Below, in pieces: positions 54,993-64,000 of a stretch of 64,000 nucleotides of DNA. The notes beneath the pieces were generated by a model. It was not told the DNA's origin. It made no database searches and was given only the letters and a program-made list of their open reading frames with translations. Source of the DNA: Paulinella micropora (lineage: Eukaryota > Cercozoa > Imbricatea > Euglyphida > Paulinellidae); contig WBZZ01002592.1 in assembly GCA_019918135.1 (NCBI GenBank), positions 1-64,000 on the forward strand. Direction: 5' to 3'. Both the position numbers and the translations under genes were made by a program. Position 1 is the first letter of the stretch. Each line of letters begins with the position of its first letter.

Positions 54993-55009
54993 GGGTCTTC
55001 GCCCCCTAC
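54989..55009. terminator. PLV gene-end hairpin
   Basis: GTAGGGG-TCTTCG-CCCCCTAC overlapping the stop of the preceding gene, between convergent genes. Confidence 0.65.
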
Positions 55010-55048
55010 AACCCCCACCAATTAAGCAAAAAAAAAATAAAAAACACT

Positions 55049-55324
55049 TTACAAATACTTTTTCAATTCAGCCGTATTTCGGCACCACGGCTGACGAACT
55101 AACCATTCAATATATGGCTTATCAATCTTTGCGATGTCTTCAAACTTCTTTCCGCGGTATTTGCCAAATTGAAAAGTGTCTTTGGGTTGAGTATTTCTCT
55201 TTTCTTCAATCGCTTTTATTTCGTCGTCGATTACCTTTTGGACATCTTCCAACGAGAAGGATTTTTTTTCGCCTTCAATGGAAAGTTTTTGGAACTTCTC
55301 GCACAGTCTAGTGAGGGCGGACAT
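55049..55324 (-). CDS. PLV small protein with ExoX C-terminal-like domain
   Basis: 91 residues. The last 45 (DTFQFGKYRGKKFEDIAKID and YIEWLVRQPW) match the FGKYKGK...YLEWL module found at the end of exodeoxyribonuclease X-like and related viral proteins, thought to bind DNA. The N-terminal half is helical. No nuclease domain is attached. It probably helps replication or repair. Confidence 0.75.
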   Translation of the reverse strand: MSALTRLCEKFQKLSIEGEKKSFSLEDVQKVIDDEIKAIEEKRNTQPKDTFQFGKYRGKKFEDIAKIDKPYIEWLVRQPWCRNTAELKKYL

Positions 55325-55382
55325 AGTAGGGGGGTGTATATAGTATGAAGGAAAAAAAATTAAATAATTAATAATATACGAA

Positions 55383-56048
55383 ATGTCTGAGTGGATTAAG
55401 TTTGTTAAGGCTTACTCTGCTAAACACAACATACGCTATGGGGAGGCGTTGAAAAAGGCGGGCAAGGAATATAGGAAACAAAAGGGTGGAAGTGCGGAGT
55501 TGTCGGAGGATGTATATTTGTCTTCGTCAGAGAGAAAGGGTGCTGACGGATGGAAACCAGTCGCAAGCAAAGAAAAATCAACAGTGTATGAAAAAGATGG
55601 TAAAGCTATTGTCGCATTTAGAGGCTCGGCAGATAAGCGGGACTTACTCGCAGATGTCGCCTTGGTAAAGGGAGTATTAAAGAGAACACCGAGATATAAA
55701 GAAGAGCAGAAGTTGGTTAATGAAGTCATAAAGAAATATGGTAAGGATAATGTAGAGCTAACGGGTCATTCGTTAGGTGGAACAATAGCGAAAGACCTAA
55801 GCAGACAAACTGGTGTAAGGGCAACCACGTACAATAAAGGCAGTAGCACAAGAGACCTAATTGAAGGAGTGATTGACAGAGTGGCTGTGAAAGTAAATCC
55901 AAAAGGTAAAAGGGCGAATACTGCGAAGCTAACGACGAACTATCGGACAGCATTTGACACTGTGTCATTGTTAGGGGCGACAGCTGTGAATACTAAGTTA
56001 GTGAAACCAAAAAAAAGGAATTCATACAATCAGGAGCTTCAAAGGTAG
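55383..56048 (+). CDS. PLV lipase (class 3 fold)
   Basis: 221 residues. Nucleophile elbow GHSLGG at 128-133, preceded by the family-typical AIVAFRGSADKRDLLAD. The N-terminal 37 residues (WIKFVKAYSAKHNIRYGEAL...KQKGGS) form a small module common at the start of virion-associated PLV proteins and end in a Gly-Gly pair. Lipases occur in several Polinton-like viruses and may open membranes during entry. A hairpin follows its stop. Confidence 0.85.
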   Translation: MSEWIKFVKAYSAKHNIRYGEALKKAGKEYRKQKGGSAELSEDVYLSSSERKGADGWKPVASKEKSTVYEKDGKAIVAFRGSADKRDLLADVALVKGVLKRTPRYKEEQKLVNEVIKKYGKDNVELTGHSLGGTIAKDLSRQTGVRATTYNKGSSTRDLIEGVIDRVAVKVNPKGKRANTAKLTTNYRTAFDTVSLLGATAVNTKLVKPKKRNSYNQELQR

Positions 56049-56062
56049 GGGCAAGCCCCTAC
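56045..56062. terminator. PLV gene-end hairpin
   Basis: Perfect GTAGGGGC-AA-GCCCCTAC at the lipase stop, followed by further small palindromes (AACCCCGGGGTT and GAAAGGGGTTTACCCTTTC) to 56096. Confidence 0.7.
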
Positions 56063-56122
56063 AACCCCGGGGTTCGAAAGGGGTTTACCCTTTCAAAGGA
56101 GCCGAAAAAATTTATTTATAAA

Positions 56123-56290
56123 TCAACCTCTAATGTGAAAGCCGAGCGGTATGCTGTCGTTATCGTTAATGAACTTACGGCCTGCCCATTTATTCTCATT
56201 AACTTGTTTTTTAACATTCGTCATATGTAAAATGCTAAAATGTGGGACTTGTTGTTGTTTGCTGTTTCTATCAATGTGTATTTTTTTCAT
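56123..56290 (-). CDS. PLV small ORF downstream of polymerase
   Basis: 55 residues starting MKKIHIDRNSKQQQVPHFS and ending IPLGFHIRG, on the polymerase strand and 18 bp after it. Basic and without a known domain; possibly a short conserved PLV peptide. Confidence 0.45.
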   Translation of the reverse strand: MKKIHIDRNSKQQQVPHFSILHMTNVKKQVNENKWAGRKFINDNDSIPLGFHIRG

Positions 56291-56308
56291 TTGAAAGCCC
56301 TTTACATT

Positions 56309-59248
56309 TTAAATGCTACCGCCTTTATCCATCTTATCATATACATCATAGTTTAGCTGATGAGCATCTAAGCCTTTACCCCTAAAATGGAAATATCTTT
56401 TAACTCCATTTTCAGCAGTTTCTATATGAACACCCTTTGATATGTGTTTGAGGTCGTCTTTCGTCATACCAGCTGTGAAAGCATCTTTCGTCGTAAATTC
56501 TAACATATACAATTTTGGGGCTATCCACACACCTTTTATTATCTTACAACCATCGCCTAAGTCATCGCTTATACCGCCAAGTTTCTTATTACCCATATTC
56601 TTGATATATCTAGCACATCTCACGTGGATTTGTAAGCTGTCTGTGTCGGTGTAGTAGAAATCATCTTCAATGCTTCTGTTCGGGTTGGCTTCCTTGATAT
56701 AGTTGAACATAATTCGTCTGCTATATGCCAGTATGAATGCCCCGTAGTGTGAAGGCTTTGTTATGCTACTCTCTAATAAGATTGGATTGCGAGGTAAGCC
56801 CGATATGTGCCATAAATCTTTTCCTTCTTTATCTGTAAATTTAACAATGTCAGTTATTTGATTACTATTCCAGAATTTCCAGTATTCTTCGTTAGTTTGT
56901 ATATATGTTGTTATTGAAGGTATAGGTCGTTGTATCATCTTACCGTATAGACTATTCATAAACAGCTTGGCGAGCAGATATTGCGGGCTACCTTTCTCTG
57001 CATTTTCCTTCGCCTTGAACATATCGTCTATGTATTCTTTGAAAACACATTCAGATTTTACGGTGTAGTATCCTTTATGAATGCGGACTTCATAACCTTC
57101 GGCTACCATATCCTCAATATCTACACTCGTCAGCCATTGGTCCTTCATATCTTCTAGTCGCCATTTAAGAGAGCCCATATGGTCCCGCTGTCCAATCCTT
57201 GAATGTAATATATTTTTTGGAGAAATGTAGTCAAGGTTGTAAATACCGATTTGAAGGTTTCGCGGGTCAAATGGTCCGATTGTTTCTATTATATCACCAA
57301 CCATAAAAGCGAACAACATCGCGGTTGGATATAAAGATACTACATCCGCATCAACGAGGTAGTCAATTATATCGTCAAATGATATCTCTTTTTTCAAATA
57401 TCGTTCATACTGAGCTGAAATGAACCGCCTCTTAGATGGGTAAGTCCTTCCGCCGATAATGGCTTTTCTAAATGCTCTTTCTTGCTCTACTGTTGGAAGT
57501 CTCACCTCGTATTTACCGTCTACATATTTTTTCCATATGTTAAAAGCCAGACTAGAAGTTGAGATGTATGAAGTTAAATTGACCTTATGAGTTGAAAATA
57601 TCGTCGTGTTTAACTTATCGTATAATTCCTTCAAACCCATAACATCGTTTTTAAGATAAGCCAAACAGTCTTGCTTCATCTTTTTTTCCATACCTTCCCA
57701 TCTGCGGGCTTGCTCGTGGTCAAAGTCGCCTTTGAGGATTTCGCACCCCATACTTTCAAGATTGGCTTTTAGACTTCCTTGGGTATGCTTACACATATCT
57801 CACATCTTAACATTTTCAAACTCTAAGCAGATAATAGAGCCGTTGTTAATTTTTGAAGACTTAATCTTAATTCCCCTTTTAATTAATTCTTGGTGTATGA
57901 AGTAGTGGTCAAAGTTAGCTCCGTTAAAACCATTAACATATAGAACGGGTGGCTTGTCATTTTTACATTTCGGAACCCATCCTGCTTTTGCCTTCTCGCC
58001 TCGCTCTATTAGTATGTCTACGAATTGACTTATACAATCTTTGCCAGCTATGTATTTAAAACCCTCAGAGCCCTGAGTATATCCGACTATGTAGCAGTCG
58101 TGGATATCGTAGCCGACCGCGATGGTTTTATTTCTAAATGTTTCCAAATCATAATGGAGAACTTGGTCATTATTTATTATTTCTTCTGTGTGTAGTTTAG
58201 TTATTAAGTGTCTTTTACCATTCTTTTTCAATCTAATATCAGCAAATTTTTTCCTGTTAAGATTGCAGGTATGCTTCTTCAAATATAATTGTAAACAGTC
58301 TTCGCACCGCTTCTTGAACTGCTTGACCAACCCATAATAATGGTTATTTTCTAAAAAGATTAGTTTGTCTGGTTCTTGTCCCTCTTCATTTGTGCTGACT
58401 GTTTCCTTCATTATCGCATCTGTTATTTCGTATGTTTTCCCTTCCTTAACATATTTTTTCAATATTTCAACCGCTATTGAAAACGGTATTGGAGAGTTTG
58501 GTTGAAGTTTAAATTCGGTTCGTATCTCATTACATCTCTTCTTACTTATCGGATAGATATCTAGTATATCCTTACATAAGAAGAATAAGCAGTTGTTATT
58601 TTTGCTTGCTGGCGATATTCTTACTCCTTCTTCAACCTTAGTTTTTTTATCTCTCACTCCTTCATAGCATCCTCCGCCGTTTTCTTGAACTATGGTTATT
58701 TCCACATATCGTATGTTTCTTTCATATCCATTCTCGCTCGCTTCAATGTTGTTTATATTGAACTCGTTCAGAGCATCCATAAACACGGTATCGTATTGGC
58801 GGAGTTGAAATGAATTAAAACTTTTCTTTTTTATATAGTGGTCGTATCGTTCATTAGCGGGAGCTGTGGAGTATGTTATAGATATATTGACATCCACATT
58901 GTTGATCATCCCTTCCCTTCTAGCATATCTTATAGCTGGTATTAATACCTTCTCTTCCAAGGTGTCTGTATCATAGAAGCTTATATCTAAGTCCCTAAAT
59001 TTGAATGTGAGAGAGTTCAGCCGATTATCCCTCCTAACTTCATATTTATTCGCTCTAAACTCTCGTCCCTTCGCTTCCCTTGTCTTAGCCTCGCGGAGAT
59101 TTACCCTTGTATTACTACGAATGTTAGATAAAAGGTCCTGGCGGTTTCTTTTATCTTTCGTTTCAACCCTTCTCAGCTTAGCCTTCCCCTGTAATAGTTC
59201 CACATTCTTCTTGTTCTGTCTAGGGGGTAGAGGTGGCTTGTATGACAT
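56309..59248 (-). pseudogene. PLV protein-primed family B DNA polymerase, broken
   Basis: About 980 codons. In order: a basic N-terminal part; a segment with SPASKNNNCLFFLCKDIL that faintly recalls OTU-like or terminal-protein regions; the exonuclease domain (VLHYDLETFRNKTIAVGYD, VNGFNGANFDHYF); then polymerase motif A DVVSLYPTAM, motif B LAKLFMNSLYGKM and motif C YYTDTDSLQIH. Length and motifs fit the protein-primed polymerases of Polintons and mavirus. It would copy the linear genome from its terminal repeats. It is broken about once; otherwise well kept. Confidence 0.9.
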
Positions 59249-59397
59249 TTTGTATGAGGTATATTATGGAATAGATTTTTTGGTTTGGAATTAATCCCAA
59301 TGATTTATATTATGGTTGTGCTATTTGTTTAGATGATAATTATATTAATGAAAAAAAATTTTATTGGAAAAATAATTAATTGTAAGAGTAATTAGTT

Positions 59398-59652
59398 TTA
59401 CAGTATTTCAACTTCTACAACACTTTTCATTTTTTGTTTCTTTTTCATCGCATATCGCTCCTTCCTTTTAGCAGATATGGCTTCCTTATTCCTTTTTTAA
59501 TATGAAACACCAGCCTTTCTATACATTTCTGGGTTTTTTAAGACATATCTTCTTGAAGCCTCGTAATGAGCTTTTTTCTTTCCTTCATCAGATGTATATT
59601 TAGCAGGTCGCCCTAACTTTACAGAGCCTACTGGTCCGCTTTGTGATAGCAT
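59398..59652 (-). pseudogene. PLV small basic protein, broken
   Basis: Starts MLSQSGPVGSVKLGRPAKYT (an AT-hook-like GRP) followed by a Lys/Tyr/Asn-rich part (HYEASRRYVLKNPEMYRKAG) and a KRKERYAMKKKQ end. The composition resembles tails of viral GIY-YIG or homing proteins. About one break. Confidence 0.5.
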
Positions 59653-59723
59653 ATTTCACCAAAACTCTACATGTATATTGTTATATAATAATAATCATAA
59701 TTATATAAATGAAAAATTAATTC

Positions 59724-60026
59724 TTATTGTTTCACTTGAATTGTTATCTCCATTCCGTAATTCTTACCTAAACCACCACCACATATTTTATAATGAACTT
59801 TTCGTTTTTCTGGTAGTTTCTCATTTATTTCTTTTGCTAGTTCTTTCGCCACATAACCCAAATGTTTTCCATCACTTGTTTCAACTTTAATAGCATTTTT
59901 GTCAAATTGATTATTCTGTTCTTTCACTATATAAACATTTGTTCTTGGATTTCGAATGAGATATATTAAATTATTTTGTCTCCCCTCAAATGCCACCCCG
60001 ACGACTTTCGTTCCGATAAACACCAT
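59724..60026 (-). CDS. PLV HIRAN-domain protein
   Basis: 100 residues consisting of just a HIRAN domain: KVVGVAFEGRQNNLIYL, VKEQNNQFDKNAIKVETSDG, KHLGYVAKELAKEIN. HIRAN domains bind 3' DNA ends at stalled forks (as in HLTF/Rad5) and occur stand-alone in viruses and phages. As the gene nearest the right end it may act in replication or end protection. Confidence 0.85.
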   Translation of the reverse strand: MVFIGTKVVGVAFEGRQNNLIYLIRNPRTNVYIVKEQNNQFDKNAIKVETSDGKHLGYVAKELAKEINEKLPEKRKVHYKICGGGLGKNYGMEITIQVKQ

Positions 60027-60123
60027 TTCTACTAGTTCTATATAGTTGTTAATATATTTTTAGATGATAATTAATTAAATGATAAATACTTAAATGATTA
60101 ATATTTAAATTTCGATTCATTTT

Positions 60124-60238
60124 TTATTTCCTCTTGATTTCCTCTTGTTTGTTGATTTTTGGAGATTTGGTCTGAAAGACCCTTTTCGGGCTGGTATTTT
60201 GCTTGAAAAATACCTGCGCGAAAAGTGTAATCATCCTC
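60124..60238 (-). repeat. PLV right terminal inverted repeat
   Basis: Inverse of 39155-39269, ending CGCGAAAAGTGTAATCATCC. Followed by TGAGGT. Confidence 0.92.
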
Positions 60239-60244
60239 TGAGGT

Positions 60245-60504
60245 GATATATGAATCAATCTATAGGCAGATAAGCAGTAAAAATATGAAAATGCTGATGG
60301 CGAGCATACTTGGTTGTGAAGGCAGGCAAGAAAGGGGGCAGCTGCAGGCAGCATGTTCGAGAATTTTGCTGGATTAGCGGGAGCTTAGTCCTGGGGGAGA
60401 TTGGTTACCTTTTTGTTGGGGTCGGAAGAAAGGTGGGAAAAAGTTGGGGAAAGGTTGAAAGGTGGCACTAGGATTGTAGCAAGGAAGCTATAGAGATCAT
60501 AAAA

Positions 60505-60505
<1 letters not shown>
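60245..60505. other. Right flank of the PLV, no gene seen
   Basis: Mixed sequence with no repeat or coding signal. Confidence 0.4.
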
Positions 60506-60535
<30 letters not shown>

Positions 60536-60720
60536 CATACGTACATACATACATACATACACACATACATGCATACATACATACAAGTACTCATACATAC
60601 ATACATACATGCATACAATGTGCATACATACATACATATGTACATACACACATACTACATACATATATACATGCATGCATACATACATACATATGCAAAA
60701 TGTACATACATACGTATACA
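60506..60720. repeat. ATAC microsatellite, left arm
   Basis: ACATACATAC tract with interruptions such as AAGTACTCATAC. Inverse of 60886-60957. Confidence 0.9.
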
Positions 60721-60885
60721 TATGTAAAGAGACTCACATAGTCCTCCCGCCCAGTACTCCGCCCTCTACGAGAACAGCACACGCAGCTTATGCTCTCTGA
60801 AGTTTTGCACATGTGTATCATATGAAATACCTGTTTGTTGACTTGAGTTAAGCGTGAATTTGGTGCGTGAATTCCCGAGTATGTA

Positions 60886-60957
60886 CGTATGTATGTATGT
60901 ATGTATGTATGTATGAGTACTTGTATGAGTTATGTATGTATGTATGTATGTATGTAT
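60886..60957. repeat. GTAT microsatellite, right arm
   Basis: GTATGTATG tract with the matching interruption GAGTACTTGTATG. The two arms could form a cruciform around 165 bp of unique sequence. Confidence 0.85.
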
Positions 60958-61123
60958 CCATGTGTCTTCTTACTCCCGTTAATCTCCATTTGCCAAAAAT
61001 GAAGTCACTGTGACAACTGGTGACCCTTCTGTTATCGATGTAAATACCTCAGAAGGCTATTTATAACAAGTATAACAGAGGGAGAGTAAGTATCTTTAGA
61101 TGCTGTATTTAGTTATAATCTGC

Positions 61124-61549
<426 letters not shown>

Positions 61550-62130
61550 ATTAGTTAAGTTAAGTTAAGTTAAGTTAAGTTAAGTTTAGTTTAGTTAAGT
61601 TTAGTTTAGTGTAGTGTAGTGTAGTGTAGGGTAGGGTAGGGTAGGGTAGGGTAGCGTAGCGTAGCGTAGCGTAGCGTAGCGTAGCGTAGCGTAGGGTAGG
61701 GTAGGGTAGCGTAGCGTAGCGTAGGGTAGCGTAGCGTAGGGTAGCGTAGCGTAGGGTAGCGTAGCGTAGGGTAGCGTAGCGTAGCGTAGCGTAGGGTAGC
61801 GTAGCGTAGGGTAGCGTAGCGTAGGGTAGCGTAGCGTAGGGTAGCGTAGCGTAGGGTAGCGTAGCGTAGGGTAGCGTAGCGTAGGGTAGCGTAGCGTAGG
61901 GTAGCGTAGCGTAGGGTAGCGTAGCGTAGGGTAGCGTAGCGTAGGGTAGCGTAGCGTAGGGTAGCGTAGCGTAGGGTAGCGTAGCGTAGGGTAGCGTAGC
62001 GTACGGTAGCGTACGGTAGCGTACGGTAGCGTACGGTAGCGTAGCGTACGGTAGCGTACGGTAGCGTACGGTAGCGTACGGTAGCGTACGGTAGCGTACG
62101 GTAGCGTAGGTACGAGGTAGCGTACGGTAG
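61550..62130. repeat. Pentamer tract with higher-order units
   Basis: TTAAG, TTTAG and TGTAG pass into GGTAG and GCGTA pentamers. From about 61690 a 15-bp unit (GTAGCGTAGCGTAGG) repeats regularly, then a 10-bp unit (GTAGCGTACG) from about 62000. Confidence 0.95.
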
Positions 62131-64000
62131 CGTAAGTAGGTAGGTACGTAGGTACGTAGGTAGGTACGTAGGTACGTAGGTAGGTACGTAGGTACGTAGG
62201 TAGGTACGTAGGTACGTAGGTAGGTAGGTACGTAGGTAGGTAGGTACGTAAGTACGTAGGTAGGTAGGTAGGTACGTAGGTAGGTACGTAGGTACGTAGG
62301 TAGGTACGTAGGTACGTAGGTAGGTAGGTAGGTACGTAGGTAGGTACGTAGGTACGTAGGTAGGTACGTAGGTACGTAGGTAGGTACGTAGGTAGGTAGG
62401 TAGGTACGTAGGTACGTAGGTAGGTACGTAGGTAGGTACGGTACGTAGGTAGGTAGGTAGGTACGTAGGTAGGTAGGTAGGTACGTAGGTAGGTAGGTAG
62501 GTAGGTAGGTAGGTACGTAGGTAGGTAGGTAGGTACGTAGGTAGGTAGGTAGGTAGGTAGGTAGGTAGGTAGGTAGGTACGTAGGTACGTAGGTAGGTAG
62601 GTAGGTAGGTACGTAGGTAGGTAGGTACGTAGGTAGGTAGGTACGTAGGTAGGTAGGTACGTAGGTAGGTAGGTACGTAGGTACGTAGGTACGTAGGTAG
62701 GTAGGTTACGTAGGTAGGTAGGTAGGTAGGTACGTAGGTAGGTAGGTACGTAGGTAGGTAGGTACGTAGGTAGGTAGGTACGTAGGTAGGTAGGTACGTA
62801 GGTAGGTAGGTACGTAGGTAGGTAGGTACGTAGGTAGGTAGGTACGTAGGTAGGTAGGTACGTAGGTAGGTAGGTACGTAGGTAGGTACGTAGGTAGGTA
62901 GGTACGTAGGTACGTAGGTAGGTAGGTACGTAGGTAGGTAGGTACGTAGGTAGGTAGGTATGTACGTAGGTAGGTAGGTACGTAGGTAGGTAGGTACGTA
63001 GGTAGGTAGGTACGTAGGTAGGTAGGTACGTAGGTAGGTAGGTACGTAGGTAGGTAGGTACGTAGGTAGGTAGGTACGTAGGTAGGTAGGTACGTAGGTA
63101 GGTAGGTACGTAGGTAGGTAGGTACGTAGGTAGGTAGGTACGTAGGTAGGTAGGTACGTAGGTAGGTAGGTACGTAGGGTAGGTACGTAGGTAGGTAGGT
63201 ACGTAGGTAGGTACGTACGTAGGTACGTACGTAGGTACGTACGTAGGTACGTACGTAGGTAGTACGTAGGTACGTACGTAGGTACGTACGTAGGTACGTA
63301 CGTAGGTACGTAGGTAGGTACGTAGGTAGGTACGTAGGTACGTAGGTAGGTACGTAGGTACGTAGGTAGGTAGGTAGGTACGTAGGTACGTAGGTAGGTA
63401 CGTAGGTAGGTAGGTACGTAGGTAGGTAGGTACGTAGGTAGGTACGTAGGTAGGTAGGTACGTAGGTAGGTAGGTAGGTAGGTACGTAGGTAGGTAGGTA
63501 CGTAAGTAGGTAGGTAGGTACGTAGGTAGGTAGGTAGGTAGGTACGTAGGTAGGTAGGTAGGTAGGTACGTAGGTAGGTAGGTAGGTAGGTAGGTAGGTA
63601 GGTAGGTACGTAGGTAGGTAGGTAGGTAGGTACGTAGGTAGGTAGGTAGGTAGGTACGTAGGTAGGTAGGTAGGTAGGTACACAGGTAGGTAGGTAGGTA
63701 GGTAGGTACGTAGGTACGTAGGTAGGTAGGTACGTAGGTAGGTAGGTACGTAGGTAGGTACGTAGGTAGGTAGGTACGTAGGTACGTAGGTAGGTAGGTA
63801 GGTAGGTTCGTAGGTAGGTAAGTAGGTAGGTACGTAGGTAGGTAGGTACGTAGGTAGGTAGGTACGTAGGTACGTAGGTAGGTAGGTACGTAGGTAGGTA
63901 GGTAGGTAGGTACGTAGGTAGGTAGGTACGTAGGTAGGTAGGTACGTAGGTAGGTAGGTACGTAGGTACGTGGGTACGTAGGTAGGTACGTAGGTAGGTA
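62131..64000. repeat. (GTAG/GTAC)n tetramer tract to window edge
   Basis: 1.9 kb of GTAG with GTAC variants often every third unit, giving a 12-bp period (GTAGGTAGGTAC), with other spacings interspersed. Long Tyr-Leu-Pro-Thr frames here are artefacts. Confidence 0.95.

Larger units (their letters stand above)
39152..60238. mobile_element. Integrated Polinton-like virus (PLV), fossil, nearly whole
   Basis: 21.1 kb bounded by inverted repeats of about 115 bp and by TGAGGT at 39146-39151 and 60239-60244, probably the target duplication. The gene content is that of Polinton-like viruses and mavirus-type virophages: rve integrase, protein-primed PolB, A32-type ATPase, adenain-like protease, penton and double-jelly-roll major capsid protein. 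Accessory genes are GIY-YIG nuclease, S74 fibre, lipase, ExoX-C and HIRAN proteins. The virion block (43211-54992) is on the plus strand; the replication block (polymerase, HIRAN) and integrase are on the minus strand. Codon use is AT-rich relative to neighbours. It looks almost intact, with about three or four breaks, so the integration is probably recent. No insertion of other elements is seen in it. Confidence 0.93.

Noticed and set aside
39152-60238. Mavirus-type virophage as the exact identity
   Set aside because: Core genes overlap, but the 509-residue capsid protein, the S74 fibre, the lipase and the fused protease fit Polinton-like viruses better. Without a tree the finer assignment is left open.
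62706-63683. A 325-residue minus-strand open frame of Tyr-Leu-Pro-Thr repeats
   Set aside because: It is the translation of the GTAG/GTAC tandem repeat, whose 4-bp unit happens to lack stops on that strand.

Overview
The window is nuclear DNA of a unicellular eukaryote. Genes are interrupted by short GT-AG introns of about 50-70 bp, microsatellites are abundant, and much of the sequence is transposable elements plus one integrated virus-like element. I cannot name the species. Protists known to carry integrated virophages or Polinton-like viruses, chlorarachniophytes among them, are reasonable candidates, but nothing here is diagnostic.

Layout. (1) 1-4195 is an inverted, decayed copy of a divergent gene pair whose other copy lies at 33400-38770. 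One gene (Y) looks like a ParB-like domain joined to an N6-adenine-type methyltransferase and a Cys-rich zinc-binding tail. The other gene (X) is unrecognised. The two are read outward from a conserved spacer of about 500 bp. (2) 4196-5480 is an AT-rich palindromic satellite where the left copy ends. (3) 5841-8235 and 32531-34024 are two halves of the right-hand gene X. They are separated by a Ty1/copia retrotransposon (8241-32525; 448-bp LTRs; 5-bp target duplication CGAAG). (4) That fossil is itself interrupted by DNA transposon T1 (11545-28454; 114-bp terminal inverted repeats). T1 contains a second DNA transposon, T2 (18106-27978; 565-bp terminal inverted repeats). T2 contains a cluster of tRNA-derived SINEs with ATT-type tails. 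The order of insertion is therefore readable: copia, then T1, then T2, then the SINEs. T1 and T2 encode transposases of the same RNase-H-like superfamily. T2 also carries a SAP domain and a Lys/Glu-rich accessory gene.

(5) 39152-60238 is a 21-kb Polinton-like virus (PLV, Preplasmiviricota type) integrated in the genome. It has terminal inverted repeats of about 115 bp and a TGAGGT direct repeat at both ends. It carries a retroviral-type integrase, protein-primed DNA polymerase B, A32-type packaging ATPase, adenain/Ulp1-like protease, penton (minor) and major capsid proteins and further virion proteins. Its accessory set is a 1150-residue tail-fibre-like protein with an S74-type chaperone end, a lipase, a GIY-YIG nuclease, an ExoX-C domain protein and a HIRAN protein. 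It looks nearly whole, with about three or four breaks, and is treated as a fossil. (6) 60239-64000 is flank followed by a long simple-sequence tract. Its repeat unit drifts stepwise (TAG, TTAG, TTAAG/TTTAG, TGTAG, GGTAG/GCGTA, GTAG/GTAC) to the window edge.

The most unusual points are the ParB/methyltransferase-like gene pair present as inverted copies, a recurrent AAATATGNNATATTT palindrome in the introns and spacers of that pair, the MYND finger inside the copia element, the two related transposases nested in one another, and the hairpin family plus fibre and accessory set of the PLV.
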